Position numbers and translations under genes: made by a program. A stretch of DNA of 64,000 nt from Verrucomicrobiia bacterium (GTDB lineage: Bacteria; Verrucomicrobiota; Verrucomicrobiia; Verrucomicrobiales; Akkermansiaceae), in assembly GCA_947462875.1 (NCBI GenBank), contig CANHQJ010000021.1, forward strand, positions 18,260 through 82,259, read 5' to 3'. This document shows positions 19,512 to 30,600 of this stretch, piece by piece (the stretch's first letter is position 1; the number at the start of each line of letters is the position of its first letter). The notes below the pieces were generated by a model. The model was given only the letters and a program-made list of their open reading frames with translations, did not search any database and was not told the origin of the DNA.

Positions 19512-22500
19512 ATGGAAAGTCCGATCCATCCCTCACGTCGCATTCTGCATTTTTTCCTGGCGGGCTGCCTGATGATGGCGGGCTTGCAAGCGCGGATCGA
19601 TGACAATGCCAACAATCTCAGCGATGTGTGGGAGGTGGCGAATCAGGCGGGAACGAGCACGGAAGCGGACGACGATGGCGATGGTTTTTCGAATCGTATG
19701 GAAGAGGCGTCGGGCACGCATCCGCGCGATGGTCGTGCCTTCCCGCGCGTGCGGCAGATCCGGCGTGACGCGGCGCAGCGGGTGATGCTCGATTGGCAGA
19801 CGGTGGCGGGTATCAGCTATCAGCCGATGGTGTCGCTCGATCTCGGCGATTGGCGGCCAGTGGGGCTGGCCATCATCGGTGGCGGGGAAACGCAGGAAAT
19901 CACGCTCGATGCCTCATCGGTGATCGCCAGCGGTGCGGTGCGTCGCACCCGCTGGGCCACGACCAACTGGGGACTGGCAACGGTGAAAAGCTACGCGGCG
20001 ATGGCCAGTCCTCCCGCGTCATTGATCGATGACTCGGTCACGCAATTGCAGATTTCCCAGAGCAATCCGAATGTGGACAACTTCAGCGAGTGGGTGCGAG
20101 GTTGGATCGTCGCACCGCAGACGGGAGTCTATACGTTCTGGATCGCCAGCGATGACAGTGCCGAATTCTGGCTGTCTACGGATGCCACGACCAGTGCCAA
20201 GGTCCTGCGCTGTTCGGTGAACGGCTGGACGAATGCGCAGGAGTGGACGAAGTATCCATCGCAGCAGTCCGTGACCGTATCGCTCACGGCGGGGCGGGCG
20301 TATTATTTTGAGATCTTCCATCACGAGGGTGGGGGAGGCGATCATGTGACGGTGGCGTGGACGCGCCCGGGCATGACAGCCGGCACTCGCGAGGTGATTG
20401 CCGGAAATGCCCTGGCATCCTCCGGGCAGAACCTGGGTGAGCTGATGGCCGGTGGCGCGCGGCTGTTTTTCCGTCTGGATGTCAGGCAGATCGATTCCGA
20501 TGGCGATGGAGTCAACGATTACGAGGAGCATCTGTTAGGTTTGGATCCGCTCAATCCCACCACTACCCCGCGCGTGGCTGACGGCACATCCGCCAGGCGC
20601 ACGGTGACCAGCGCGAGCACGGTGACCCTGGGCGTCGTGGTGCCGCGTGCGTATGAAGAGGGAAATGCCCAGGCGCGCTTTGTGGCGTTTCGCTCGGGAG
20701 GCATAGGACCCATCACGGTGCCCTATCAGATTTCCGGCACGGCGACCGCCGGTGCGGACTATCAGAATCTCTCCGGGTCCGTGCATTTTCCCGCCGGTGC
20801 CCGCGCGGTGCCGATCCCTGTGGTGCCCCTGACCGATGGTGTGACCGAGGTTCAGGAACAGGTGACGCTGACCTTGCAAAGCGGCAGCGGCTACCAACTG
20901 GGCAGTCCCGTCGAGGCATCGGTGAGCATCGATGACTCCGCCGATGTGCTCTACATCGCCCAGCTTCGCAGTGTGCCGGGCATGCAATCCGCCGGTCGTG
21001 GTGTCGCCGCCTTACGCAAATCCGGCAACTCCTTGACCAGCCGGTGCTCGCTGAGTTTTGGTGGCTTGAGTGCGGCACAGACGAGCGCGGAACTCTATTT
21101 TTCGACCAACCAAGGCGCGGGTGGCACCACGGTGCTGGCCTTTCCTCCCGGACAGGTGCCGTCCCTGAACTGGGACTTTTCCGCGGCGGGTGGCATGAGT
21201 CGGGAAGAAATCCTGCAAGCGCTCGCGGAGGGGAAATTGTGGGTGAGAGTTAATACCGCCGCTGCGGCCGGTGCGGAAATCTTCGGGCAACTGCTTGCCA
21301 CGCCCGCTTGGCAAACGATGCCGCCTATTGAAACCGTTCCTCCCGCGCCCACCCATGCCAGCAGCACGGCCGAGGCCGCGCGTTTCCTCACGCAAGCGAC
21401 GTTTGGTCCCACGGAAAGCGAACTGGCGAATCTCACGGGAAATGCCTACGCCACCTGGATCGATCAACAGATCGCTTTGCCGGCGAGCTACCATCGCGCG
21501 GCGATGATGGCACGGACCGGTCAATGGCTGGCCCGCGGCGACACCAGCGGCGGTTGGCAGGGACCGCGCAATGAAACGTGGTGGCAGCGCTCGCTCACCG
21601 CGCCCGATCAGCTGCGCCAGCGCATGGCCCTGGCACTGAGCCAGATCTTTGTCATCTCGCAATTCGGCGCGCTGGACGGGTCCCATGAAGGCGTGACCAT
21701 CTACTATGACATGCTGCTGGAGAACGCCTTTGGCAACTACCGTGATCTGCTGGAGGATGTCACCCTCAGCCCGATGATGGGCACCTACCTCAGCATGATG
21801 CGCAATCGCAAGCCCGATCCGCTCACCGGTCACGAGCCCGATGAAAACTACGCGCGCGAGGTGATGCAGCTGTTTTCCGTGGGGCTCAGCAAAACCCATC
21901 TCGATGGCACCCTGATGCTCGATGCCGAGGGCATGCCCTTGCCGACCTACACGCAGGAGGAAACCGTGGGGCTGGCGCACATTTTCACCGGCTGGGGGCC
22001 GCACTACAACGATGCCGATCCGCCGCGCTGGAGCGACAACAACATCGCCTCGCGCAATGACTGGTTCCGCTACGGCAATGACAGCCTGCGCCCCATGACC
22101 TTCTATCAGGACTTCCACGACACCAACGAGCGCGTGATCCTGGGCGGGCATGTCATATCGGCCGGTACCGACGGCGTGGACCGCATGCGCCGGGCGCTGG
22201 ACGCGCTCTACCAGCATCCGAACACCGGGACCTTCCTTGCGAAACAACTCATCCAGAAATTCGTCACCAGCAATCCCAGCCCCGGCTACGTCGCGCGGGT
22301 GGCATCGGCATTCAACAACAACGGCGCGGGTGTGCGCGGGGATTTGGGCGCGACGATCAAGGCGGTTCTGTTAGACTACGAAGCGCGCGCGCTCGCACCG
22401 CGCCAGTCCTACAGTTTCGGCAAGCCCAGCGAGCCGCTCCTGCGCGTGGCGCGCGCCCTGCGGGTCTTGCCCGCGAATTTGCCCAAGCCTGCCGATCCGA

Positions 22501-23006
22501 ACTACTACATCAACCTCCAGTGGGACATGCCCGAACAGGCGCCGCTGCTTTCGCCCTCCGTCTTCAACTTTTTCCAACCCGGCTATTCCAATCCCGGCAC
22601 CATCGCGCGCGCGGGCCTGCTTTCGCCGGAGTTCCAGATCTTTGCCGAAACCAACGCGTTGCGTCAGGCGAACTTCAATCTGTCGATGATCTCCTGGGGC
22701 ATCTGGTCGCCGGAGCCCATGCCCTCCGGCACGGAAAACTACCGCTACTCCGTGAACTACGATCCGCTGGTCGCCATCCTCAACACGCCGGGCCTCACGA
22801 CCTTGCAGCAACAGGCGAAACTGATCGACTACCTCAACGAGCGTTTCCTCTTCGGCCAAATGAGTCCCCAGCTGCGCACGAACATCACCAACACCTTCGC
22901 CGCCTTGCCGGGCTGGTATGATTTCACCTCGTCGCGCCAAGCTGGGCGCGCGCAGGTGGCCTTGTATCTCGTATTTAATTCCCCTGAATTTTTTGTGCAG
23001 AAATGA
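19512..23006 (+). CDS. Large exported DUF1800 protein with PA14, Calx-beta and CHRD domains
   Basis: A 1164-residue exported protein. Residues 1-27 are a signal peptide. Then come acidic repeats of thrombospondin-3 type (residues about 30-65, EADDDGDGFSNRMEEASGT), a PA14-like carbohydrate-binding domain (about 155-300; YTFWIASDDSAEFWLS), a second DSDGDGVNDYEE calcium loop (about 332-345), a Calx-beta domain (about 370-470), a CHRD domain (about 478-600), and a DUF1800 domain to the C-terminus (about 625-1160; EAARFLTQATFGPTESEL). DUF1800 proteins have no firm biochemical role. The stop is 1 bp before the DUF1501 start, so the pair is coupled. Confidence 0.88.
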   Translation: MESPIHPSRRILHFFLAGCLMMAGLQARIDDNANNLSDVWEVANQAGTSTEADDDGDGFSNRMEEASGTHPRDGRAFPRVRQIRRDAAQRVMLDWQTVAGISYQPMVSLDLGDWRPVGLAIIGGGETQEITLDASSVIASGAVRRTRWATTNWGLATVKSYAAMASPPASLIDDSVTQLQISQSNPNVDNFSEWVRGWIVAPQTGVYTFWIASDDSAEFWLSTDATTSAKVLRCSVNGWTNAQEWTKYPSQQSVTVSLTAGRAYYFEIFHHEGGGGDHVTVAWTRPGMTAGTREVIAGNALASSGQNLGELMAGGARLFFRLDVRQIDSDGDGVNDYEEHLLGLDPLNPTTTPRVADGTSARRTVTSASTVTLGVVVPRAYEEGNAQARFVAFRSGGIGPITVPYQISGTATAGADYQNLSGSVHFPAGARAVPIPVVPLTDGVTEVQEQVTLTLQSGSGYQLGSPVEASVSIDDSADVLYIAQLRSVPGMQSAGRGVAALRKSGNSLTSRCSLSFGGLSAAQTSAELYFSTNQGAGGTTVLAFPPGQVPSLNWDFSAAGGMSREEILQALAEGKLWVRVNTAAAAGAEIFGQLLATPAWQTMPPIETVPPAPTHASSTAEAARFLTQATFGPTESELANLTGNAYATWIDQQIALPASYHRAAMMARTGQWLARGDTSGGWQGPRNETWWQRSLTAPDQLRQRMALALSQIFVISQFGALDGSHEGVTIYYDMLLENAFGNYRDLLEDVTLSPMMGTYLSMMRNRKPDPLTGHEPDENYAREVMQLFSVGLSKTHLDGTLMLDAEGMPLPTYTQEETVGLAHIFTGWGPHYNDADPPRWSDNNIASRNDWFRYGNDSLRPMTFYQDFHDTNERVILGGHVISAGTDGVDRMRRALDALYQHPNTGTFLAKQLIQKFVTSNPSPGYVARVASAFNNNGAGVRGDLGATIKAVLLDYEARALAPRQSYSFGKPSEPLLRVARALRVLPANLPKPADPNYYINLQWDMPEQAPLLSPSVFNFFQPGYSNPGTIARAGLLSPEFQIFAETNALRQANFNLSMISWGIWSPEPMPSGTENYRYSVNYDPLVAILNTPGLTTLQQQAKLIDYLNERFLFGQMSPQLRTNITNTFAALPGWYDFTSSRQAGRAQVALYLVFNSPEFFVQK

Positions 23007-23007
23007 T

Positions 23008-24432
23008 ATGAAAGCCGATCCCTCTTCGATGTCCCGTCGCCGCTTCATCGGCCAGTCCGCGTGTTCGGGACTCGGCCTCACGGGGCTGCTCTCCACGCTC
23101 GGCACGCTGCGACTTTTCAATGCCACGCTCTCCGCGCAAGGTGTGCCGCCGGAAGACGATTCGAAAATCCTCATCTGTCTTTTCCTGTTCGGCGGAAATG
23201 ATTCCAATAACACGTTGGTTCCGCGTGATCTGCCGTCCTACACGGCCTACCAAAACGACCGCGGCATTCTTGCGCTCGGACGTGATAGTTTGCTGCCCAT
23301 TGCGAACCCCGGCGGCGACGGTCGCGAGTTCGGCCTGCATCCGGCGATGGCTCCGTTGCTTCCCGTATACAATGCGGGCGATATGGCGATTCTTTGCAAC
23401 GTCGGCACGCTCGTGGCACCCATCACCAAGGCGGAATATCTCTCGGGCGGCGCTGCCATTCCTCCGCATCTCTTTTCCCACAACGACCAGCAGGTGCAGT
23501 GGCAAACCTCCGTGCCGGACTCGCCCAAAAAAGTCGGCTGGGGTGGTCGCATCGCGGATCTGTTGCAAGGGCTTAATGCCGGTTCCGATATTTCGATGAA
23601 CGTCTCGATCGCTGGCTCGAATTTTTTCCAAGTCGGTGATCAGGTGCTGCAGTATCACGTCACGCCGCAGGGCAGCATCGGCCTCAACGGCACGACGTGG
23701 AACTGGTCGCCGTGGCAGGAAATGTTTCCGCAGAACACGCAGATGCTCAACCGCAGCTACGGCCATGTGTTTGAGCAGGAATACGCGAACATCATGAAGC
23801 GCGGCATCAGCAACGACGCCCTGTTGAAAACCCAGATTGCGGCGAATCCGCTGCCCACGGGCGTTGGCACTTTTCCGAATAGCCAGAACAGCCAAGGTCA
23901 GCTCAATCGCGTGGCCTCGCAGTTGCGCATGATCCTGCGCATGATCCACGCCCGACAAGGCCTGAAGATGAAACGGCAGATCTTCTTCGCGGCTCTGGGT
24001 GGCTTTGATACGCACGACGCCCAGCTCGATGATCACGCGGCGCTGTTGTTAGAGCTTTCCACCGCGATCGCGGACTTTCATGCGCACACCGTGCAGCTCG
24101 GCATCGCCGAAAAAGTCACGCTCTTCACCGCATCCGATTTCAATCGCACCTACAACTCGAATGGCAAAGGCTCCGACCACGCTTGGGGCGGGCATCACCT
24201 CATTGTCGGTGGCGCGGTAAATGGTGGTCGGCTCTACGGCGAAATGCCCATCCTGCAAATCCAGGGCCCCGATGACACCGGCACGCGCGGCAGTTGGATT
24301 CCCAAGGTTTCCACCGATGAAATGTCCGCCACTCTGGCGCGCTGGTTCGGCGTGAGCGAAGGGGATCTTCCCCTGGTCTTGCCGAACATCGGCCGCTTCT
24401 CCCGCACCGATCTCGGCTTCATGCAGCTATGA
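23008..24432 (+). CDS. Tat-exported DUF1501 protein
   Basis: A 474-residue protein with a twin-arginine signal (SRRRFIGQSACSGLG, residues 9-23). The body is a sulfatase/alkaline-phosphatase-like fold of the DUF1501 family, with FLFGGNDSNNTLVP near residue 56 and the metal-site-like GGFDTHDAQLDDHAALL and SDHAWGGHH segments. Its catalytic activity is not established. The start at 23008 is one base after the DUF1800 stop and its stop overlaps the next ATG, so three genes form one tightly coupled unit. Tat export suggests that it folds or binds metal in the cytoplasm first and may carry a partner with it. Confidence 0.9.
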   Translation: MKADPSSMSRRRFIGQSACSGLGLTGLLSTLGTLRLFNATLSAQGVPPEDDSKILICLFLFGGNDSNNTLVPRDLPSYTAYQNDRGILALGRDSLLPIANPGGDGREFGLHPAMAPLLPVYNAGDMAILCNVGTLVAPITKAEYLSGGAAIPPHLFSHNDQQVQWQTSVPDSPKKVGWGGRIADLLQGLNAGSDISMNVSIAGSNFFQVGDQVLQYHVTPQGSIGLNGTTWNWSPWQEMFPQNTQMLNRSYGHVFEQEYANIMKRGISNDALLKTQIAANPLPTGVGTFPNSQNSQGQLNRVASQLRMILRMIHARQGLKMKRQIFFAALGGFDTHDAQLDDHAALLLELSTAIADFHAHTVQLGIAEKVTLFTASDFNRTYNSNGKGSDHAWGGHHLIVGGAVNGGRLYGEMPILQIQGPDDTGTRGSWIPKVSTDEMSATLARWFGVSEGDLPLVLPNIGRFSRTDLGFMQL

Positions 24433-24962
24433 AACGTGCGCTTCTGGCAGTGGCATCCCTTTTTCTGTTAGGGGGAATCGTCTGGTATTTTTTCCCCAGG
24501 GAAAAAGCCGAACCGTTGCCACCACCACAGCCTGTGTCGATCACTCGACCGGCCGTTCCCACGCGCGGCGCGGTGGCTACGGTGCCGCTGGAGGAAGCGG
24601 CCTTGGCGCAGGAACCATCGCACCCCATGGCCGTGAGTTTTGGCAAAGACCCCGCACTGGCCACCAGAGAACCTGCCTTGCTGCTAGAGATTCTGGAGTT
24701 CTACCGTCAGGAATTCGGCACCTTCCCCGCCGGTCAGGAAAATGCCGACATCATGAACGCTCTCACCGGCAACAATCCGCGTCGTCTTCCCATCTTCCCG
24801 CGCAAGCACCCGCGCATGGATGCCTCAGGAAACCTCCTTGACGCCTGGGGCAAGCCTTTTGTGTTCCATCCGCTCAGCAGCCAGCATCTGGAAGTGATGT
24901 CCTGCGGGCCCGATGGGAAGATTTTCACGACGGATGACATCCGCGTCCCGCCGCCACGGTGA
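24429..24962 (+). CDS. Small membrane-anchored protein with pseudopilin-like C-terminus
   Basis: A 177-residue protein. One hydrophobic segment (residues about 4-22) is followed by a proline-rich linker (about 30-50) and a folded C-terminal part. The last 45 residues (NLLDAWGKPFVFHPL, then SCGPDGKIFTTDDI) match the end of type II secretion major pseudopilins, including the calcium-binding GPDGKxxTDD pattern, but the N-terminal pilin methylation motif is missing. It overlaps the DUF1501 gene by 4 bp (ATGA). It is probably a periplasmic partner of the DUF1800/DUF1501 proteins; its function is unknown. Confidence 0.75.
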   Translation: MKRALLAVASLFLLGGIVWYFFPREKAEPLPPPQPVSITRPAVPTRGAVATVPLEEAALAQEPSHPMAVSFGKDPALATREPALLLEILEFYRQEFGTFPAGQENADIMNALTGNNPRRLPIFPRKHPRMDASGNLLDAWGKPFVFHPLSSQHLEVMSCGPDGKIFTTDDIRVPPPR

Positions 24963-25097
24963 TTCGCACAGAGGGGGCTGTCGGAGTTTCCTTGCGTGGG
25001 ATGGTAGGTGATTGGCTTGCGCAGCCTGCGGTAGTCTTATTCCATGAAAAATCGCAGAGCTCTTCCTGCATGGTCAGCGCCATCACTGGCAATCGCA

Positions 25098-27536
25098 TCA
25101 TCGTCTGCGGCGCATCAGGACAAGCAGACTGAGTCCTCCCAGCAGTGCGGCTTGTGGTTCGGGGATGACAATGACAGCAAGACTCCCATTGGTAAAATAG
25201 GCTTCGCGGCCGAGTGCTCCGACCGCGACCCGGTTGTTGTATCCGAAGTTGGCGATGTCGCTGATGCCGAAAGTCTGGGTAGTGGAAACCAGGGTGTAGG
25301 GAGAATCGAGGTCGAGCGCATCCCAATCGAATCCAGGCAAATTCGCTATACCGAAACCGCTGCCGAAAGTGATGGTGCCAGCGACGTTGAGCGGGTCGTT
25401 GAAGTCCACTACTTGAAAGATCGATGTGGCATCGAGTTCGAGATTGCCACCGAGTGATCCCGATCCGCCAAACGTGCCTGCCGTGCCTACCGTGACGGCG
25501 GTATTGCCCAGCGAGCCGTTGACCAGCAGTGTGCCAGCGGACACCTGTGTCGCACCTGTGAAGCTACTGGCGCCAGAGAGGGTGAGTGTGCCGCTGCCGG
25601 TCTTGGTGAGTGCGAGTGTCTGCGCGCCATTGTCCTTGAGAACGCCGCCGAAGTTTGATGTGGCATTGCCATTGCCGACGATGAGCGTGTCATTGCCGGA
25701 GAGCGCCTCCACCGTCCCGCTTCCGCTCAGCGCGCCGATGGTTTCGGAGTTGCCTCCTTTGGCGAGCCTGAGGAAGGCTCCGCTGCTTACCGTGACCGCA
25801 GAGCTGTCAGGGATGAAGCTGGTAGTTGTACTGGTGCCGTCACTGAGTTGGAGCGTGCCATTGATCGTGGTGAAGCCGTTATACGTATTCGCGGTTCCGA
25901 TGAGGATGACGCGGCCGCTCCCGGATACAGTCACATGGCCGGTGCCGGAGATGCCGCCCGAAAACTGGGTGCGATCACCGCCGGACACACCCTGCAGGGT
26001 CATGTCTTTGTTCATAGTTATCGCTCCGGTGAAGATCGCCTGATTCCCGGCGGAGAGGGCGGAAGTGCCCAGAGTGGTGACGCCACTGCCTTCATTGGCC
26101 ACTGTGATCGCGCGCGCAAAGGTCACGTTGCCGTTTACGAAGAGGGAGGTGTTCGCAGAGCCGGTGGCGGCGGAATTGATCGTGACCGTGCCGCTGGATC
26201 CAAGGGCGTTCGCGGCGGTCACGATCAGCGAGCCTTGTGCGAGGGTCGTGCCTCCGGTGTAGCCGCCCGTTCCACTCATGGTGAGCGCGGCGGATCCGGT
26301 CTTGATGAGTGAAATCGTGCGACCACCGGTGCCTTGGGTGAAGGATCCCGCGAACTCGCCTGCGGTGGTTTGGTTCACCGAGAGAGTACGGGCTCCGTCT
26401 CCGCCGCTGATGTTGAAGTCGGTGCGCACCTGCGAGCCGCTAACTCCGGAAAAATTTTTCACCGTGGTAGTGCCGTTGATGCCGAGCGAGAGAACCGCGC
26501 TGCTGTTCGCCAGTGTGACCGAACTGCTGTTCGCCAGAGCCCCGTTGCTGACGGCAAGATTGCCTGCATTGATGGTGGTCGCGCCGGAAAATGTGTTGCC
26601 ATCATTGGTAAGCGTCATGATGCCCGCGCCCGCTTTGGTGATGCCGCCATTGGCGACGATGCCGGTGAAAATGGCACCTGAGCCGAAGCCGCTGTTCACT
26701 CCGGTCGCGATGGCTGTGATTTCCCGCACGGCACCGCCCAGATCGGTCGCCCCGTCGAAGCGGATGAACCCGGTGGATAATGGACTGCTGCCTCCTACTT
26801 GGAAATTACCACCAATGTTGACGTTGTTCGAGCCAATGATGCGTCCGGTGGTGTTAAAGGATCCGATGGCTCCACCGTTGAGGTTGATCGCACCGGTTCC
26901 GAACATGCTAATCGAAGTCGAGATGCGGATGATGCCCGAGTTGAGAGTGGTGGTGCCACTGAATCCCGCGCTGGAACTTCCCGACTGAAGGTTGTTATAG
27001 AGGGATGCGCCATCCACAACGATATTGCCCGCGCCTGTGAGTGTCTGGGCTCCGGTGAAGTCAACGATGCCTGCTCCGGAAAATGTGGTGATGGTGCTCG
27101 TGCCGAAGGTGGTGGTGGCTCCCGTACGCTGCAGGGTTCTGCCGGTGCCCACCGTCCAGCTCTGGGTGGTGCCGACGGTGAGACTGTTGCTGAGCGTCAG
27201 GTTCTGCGTGGCCGAGGACATGTCAATCCCGCCGGAGCCGATGGTGAGGGTGTTGCCGGTACCAGTGCCACTGTTAACAGTGACAGCGCCTGTGGGGCTG
27301 GTGAATGTGATGCCGGTGACCGTGTAGGAGGCATTCAGCGTCTGTGTCAGGTTGGTAGTGGAGGTGCTGTCATACACAATCGCCTGCGCGGTGACGTTGT
27401 CCGGCGGGGTGCCGGTCCAGTTCGTGCTGGTGGACCAGGAACCACTCGTGGCGCCGGTCCATGTGGCGGAGGAGGCGGGAAGCGCGAATGCGATGACGGC
27501 TGTGGCGAATAGAGGAAAATGGTGGAGTGGTTTCAT
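25098..27536 (-). CDS. Autotransporter-type beta-strand-repeat protein with PEP-CTERM anchor
   Basis: An 812-residue exported surface protein. It has a signal peptide (residues 1-23) and then long runs of autotransporter-associated beta-strand repeats rich in Gly/Thr/Ser/Asn, for example ITKAGAGIMTLTNDGNTFSG and LTKTGSGTLTLSGASSFTG. The C-terminus is a PEP-CTERM sorting signal: PEP, a hydrophobic stretch (ALLGGLSLLVLM) and RRRR, so it should be processed by an exosortase and placed at the cell surface. It is the downstream paralogue of 27658-31992; the first 400 residues of the two align closely. An upstream element at 27592-27616 is shared with that gene. Confidence 0.9.
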   Translation of the reverse strand: MKPLHHFPLFATAVIAFALPASSATWTGATSGSWSTSTNWTGTPPDNVTAQAIVYDSTSTTNLTQTLNASYTVTGITFTSPTGAVTVNSGTGTGNTLTIGSGGIDMSSATQNLTLSNSLTVGTTQSWTVGTGRTLQRTGATTTFGTSTITTFSGAGIVDFTGAQTLTGAGNIVVDGASLYNNLQSGSSSAGFSGTTTLNSGIIRISTSISMFGTGAINLNGGAIGSFNTTGRIIGSNNVNIGGNFQVGGSSPLSTGFIRFDGATDLGGAVREITAIATGVNSGFGSGAIFTGIVANGGITKAGAGIMTLTNDGNTFSGATTINAGNLAVSNGALANSSSVTLANSSAVLSLGINGTTTVKNFSGVSGSQVRTDFNISGGDGARTLSVNQTTAGEFAGSFTQGTGGRTISLIKTGSAALTMSGTGGYTGGTTLAQGSLIVTAANALGSSGTVTINSAATGSANTSLFVNGNVTFARAITVANEGSGVTTLGTSALSAGNQAIFTGAITMNKDMTLQGVSGGDRTQFSGGISGTGHVTVSGSGRVILIGTANTYNGFTTINGTLQLSDGTSTTTSFIPDSSAVTVSSGAFLRLAKGGNSETIGALSGSGTVEALSGNDTLIVGNGNATSNFGGVLKDNGAQTLALTKTGSGTLTLSGASSFTGATQVSAGTLLVNGSLGNTAVTVGTAGTFGGSGSLGGNLELDATSIFQVVDFNDPLNVAGTITFGSGFGIANLPGFDWDALDLDSPYTLVSTTQTFGISDIANFGYNNRVAVGALGREAYFTNGSLAVIVIPEPQAALLGGLSLLVLMRRRR

Positions 27537-27591
27537 GGCGCGCTTCGACGTTACGTTCGGACCTGCGTCCTAGGCATTCAAGTGGTGGATA

Positions 27592-27616
27592 CTGGTCGTT
27601 TTATCAGACCGGTTTG
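27592..27616 (-). promoter_or_regulatory. Shared upstream element, copy upstream of the PEP-CTERM protein
   Basis: On the minus strand this reads CAAACCGGTCTG then TAA and ending ACCAG, 56-80 bp upstream of the 27536 start. It matches 19 of 25 positions of the element at 32084-32108. The core CAAAC-N2-GTYTG is an imperfect palindrome. Confidence 0.45.
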
Positions 27617-27657
27617 TGATTTATCGAGAGGGGGAGATCGTGACGATTTTCCCGGGC

Positions 27658-30600
27658 TCAAGGCTGGGTGGCCCTGAGGCGGGCGAAGACTTTACCGGTG
27701 GGCGCGTTGGATGCGGGAATATTGACCGTGACCTGATCCGGAGCGGCATCGGTGTTGATGGTGACGGTGACACCGTTGGCATCGGGTCCGGAGGTAGCGG
27801 TGCCGATGGCGACGTTGTTCCAAACCGGTCCGAGATCGTTATTGTATTGCACACTGAGTGTGGCTTCCCCGATCGAGTTTTCGTTGCGGGAAAATTTCAG
27901 AGTGAGGCCACCGGAGGAGGTGGCGGTGGTTTGGACGAGGGTGTCGCTTTGCCCGTCGAGCGGATCACCGCTGAGGATCCATTCGAGGCCGTTGGCGACG
28001 CTGTCGCCGTCGGGATCATCGTCGAAGTCCGCTTCCTTTCCAGGCGAGCCGTCGAGTCCATTGGCGGCGGCCCACGTATCGAACGGGCTGGCTCCAACGG
28101 TGAGGATGAGGTTGTTGCCGACGATGGAGAAGGTGCCGGAGACGCCGCTTTGATTCACTGATTCAGGGCTGCCGGTGATTCCGCCGGTGGCGGTGGCGAT
28201 GATGTAGGTGCCGTTTGCAGGTGTGCTGGCGGCGGTCAGGGAGAGGATGTCACCGGTCGCGCTCAAGTTGAGCGCACCGCTAATGAGACGGGTGACCTGC
28301 GCCGCCGGGGAGGCTGCGACCGCAAGACGATGGGTGGCACCTGCCTCGATGGTGACAGCACCGCCGATGTTGCCATTGCCGGAGAGGGTGGCCCCGCTGG
28401 CCACGGTGACGGCGGTGTTACCCAGTGATCCTGTGACGGCAAGGGTGCCGCCGGTGACTGAAGTGTTGCCGGTATGGGTGCAGGCCGCGGGAAGAGTCAG
28501 CATGCCCGAACCGCTTTTAGTGAGTGCACCCGTGCCGGAGAAGGACTTGTTGAAAACGAAGGACCCATCGCCGGCGAAAGCCAGTGAGGGATTGTCGTTA
28601 TAGACAAAAGCGATATTGCCATCGCCAGTATTGTCAAAGGTCCAGGTGTTGCCGGCTGTGGCCTCGAAGGTTGCGCCGCCGGTCTCGATGGTAACGCCGC
28701 GGCCATAGGTGCTGGTGCCAGTCACGCGGATGGTGCCGCCCTTGATGACCACTCTTGCGGCCGAGTTGGCCAGTCCACCGAGCGAGGCGGTGCTTTCCTG
28801 GTAGCCCCAGCTTTGCAGTTCGAGGGTGGCTCCGGAAGCCACGCTGACGACGGCGCTGCCATTGAAGGCACCACGGTAAATCCCTCCCCCGCTGGCGATG
28901 GCGAGCGTGCCCTGGTTGACGGTGGTGTTGCCGCCGTAGTTCTGGGAGCTGGTAAGAGCGAGGGTGGCGGAACCTGATTTTGTGAGGGAAATGACCCGGT
29001 TTGCCCCCTGCGTGTATCCTCCAGCGAATGCGCCGTTGACAGTTTGGTTGACTTGGAGGGTGCGGGCACCATCGGCTGTGATGTTGAAATTGGAGACAAT
29101 CAGCGATCCGGCCGCGCCGTTGAGGTTGTTGATGAGGGTGGTGCCATTGCTGCCGAGAGCGAGTTCCGCGCCGCTGGCGAGAGTGACCGACGCACTGGTG
29201 GCGAGGGCTCCGATACTGGTGGCGAGAATGCCTTCGTTGATGGTGGTGGCTCCGGTGAAGGTGTTGCTGTCGTTCGCGAGGGTGACGCGACCGGTGCCCG
29301 TCTTGGTGATGCCGCCATTGGAGATCACTCCATTGAATCTTGCTCCCTGTGTTCCCAAAACGGAGGTGATCGTGCGGGTGGCCCCATTGAGATCTACGGC
29401 ACCGCTGAAGACAAGTTGTCCACCGTTGATTCCATCGCCGAAGGACGGGTTGGCATTGATAAGAAGGGCATTGGAGAGGGTGCGGGTGGTGCCGGAGTCA
29501 GAACTGACGATACCGCCGTTGATGGTCCATGTGCCGCTGCCGAAGGCATTGTTCGCACCAGCTTGCAGGATGCCGCTGTTGAGGATTGTTGCACCAGTGT
29601 AGGTGTTAGAGCCGTTGAGTCGCAGCGTGCCACTGCCGTTTTTGACCAGTGTTCCCGTTCCCGAGATCGCGCTGGAGAGCATGAGTTCGGTGCTGCGGTC
29701 GATTTCGACGGTGCCCTTGTTGATCAGCGCGCCAGTTCCCCAGGAGCCGCCGTCGATGATGCGGAAAAGTCCGGAATCGATCAGGGTGGAACCGGTGAAA
29801 TTCACGTTCGAGTTGGCGATGACGAGTGTGCCTGCCTCCAATTTATCAAAGAAGCCATTTCCCGATAATCCGCCGGTGCCGCTGAATGTGTAGGTGTTGG
29901 CCGTGTTTTCGACGGTCACGCTGAACGGGGAGAGGAGTCCTTCCAGGGTGATTACCGTATTGCTGGCGATGTCGTCAAAAATCACGTCGTCGCCTTGATA
30001 ATAGAGCTGATCGTCTTCTACCCAGTTCGTGAGGATGCCAAAACGATTCCATACGCCATCTCCTGTATTCCACGTGCGGGTGCCGGGCGCTCCTGCCGTG
30101 AAGGTGATTTTGCTGTTTGCGGTATCGTTGGTGACCGTGCCACGGGCAAGCGGGGTCAGATTTGCCAGTCCGGAAAGTCCGCCCGCGCCGTAGGTGACGA
30201 CGTCATAGACCGTGGCGTTGTCGGGTGAGGAGGCAAATTCGAGATACACAGTGTCGGCAAGCGTCACACCGTTGAATGTCAATCCGGTGGTGGTGGCACC
30301 GCCCGTGAGCAGAAAGGTCGAGGTGCCGGACATGGCGAGAGTGCCGGTGCTGCCGCCGCTTCCACCGAGGGTTCCGGTCGAGCTGCCGGTGACATTTCCG
30401 CCGAGTGTGCTGTTGAGGACAAGGCGGCCGCCGGTGACCGCGAGATTGCCTCCGATCGCGCTGTTGATGTTGAGAATGCCGCCGCTCACGCTGGTGCTGC
30501 CTGTAAAGCCGGAGGAGGTTCCGGAGATGCTGAGGGAGCCGGAGTTCGATTTGAGAAGGGATCCGTTGCCGGTGATGGTGCCGGTGAGTGTCTGCGCGGT

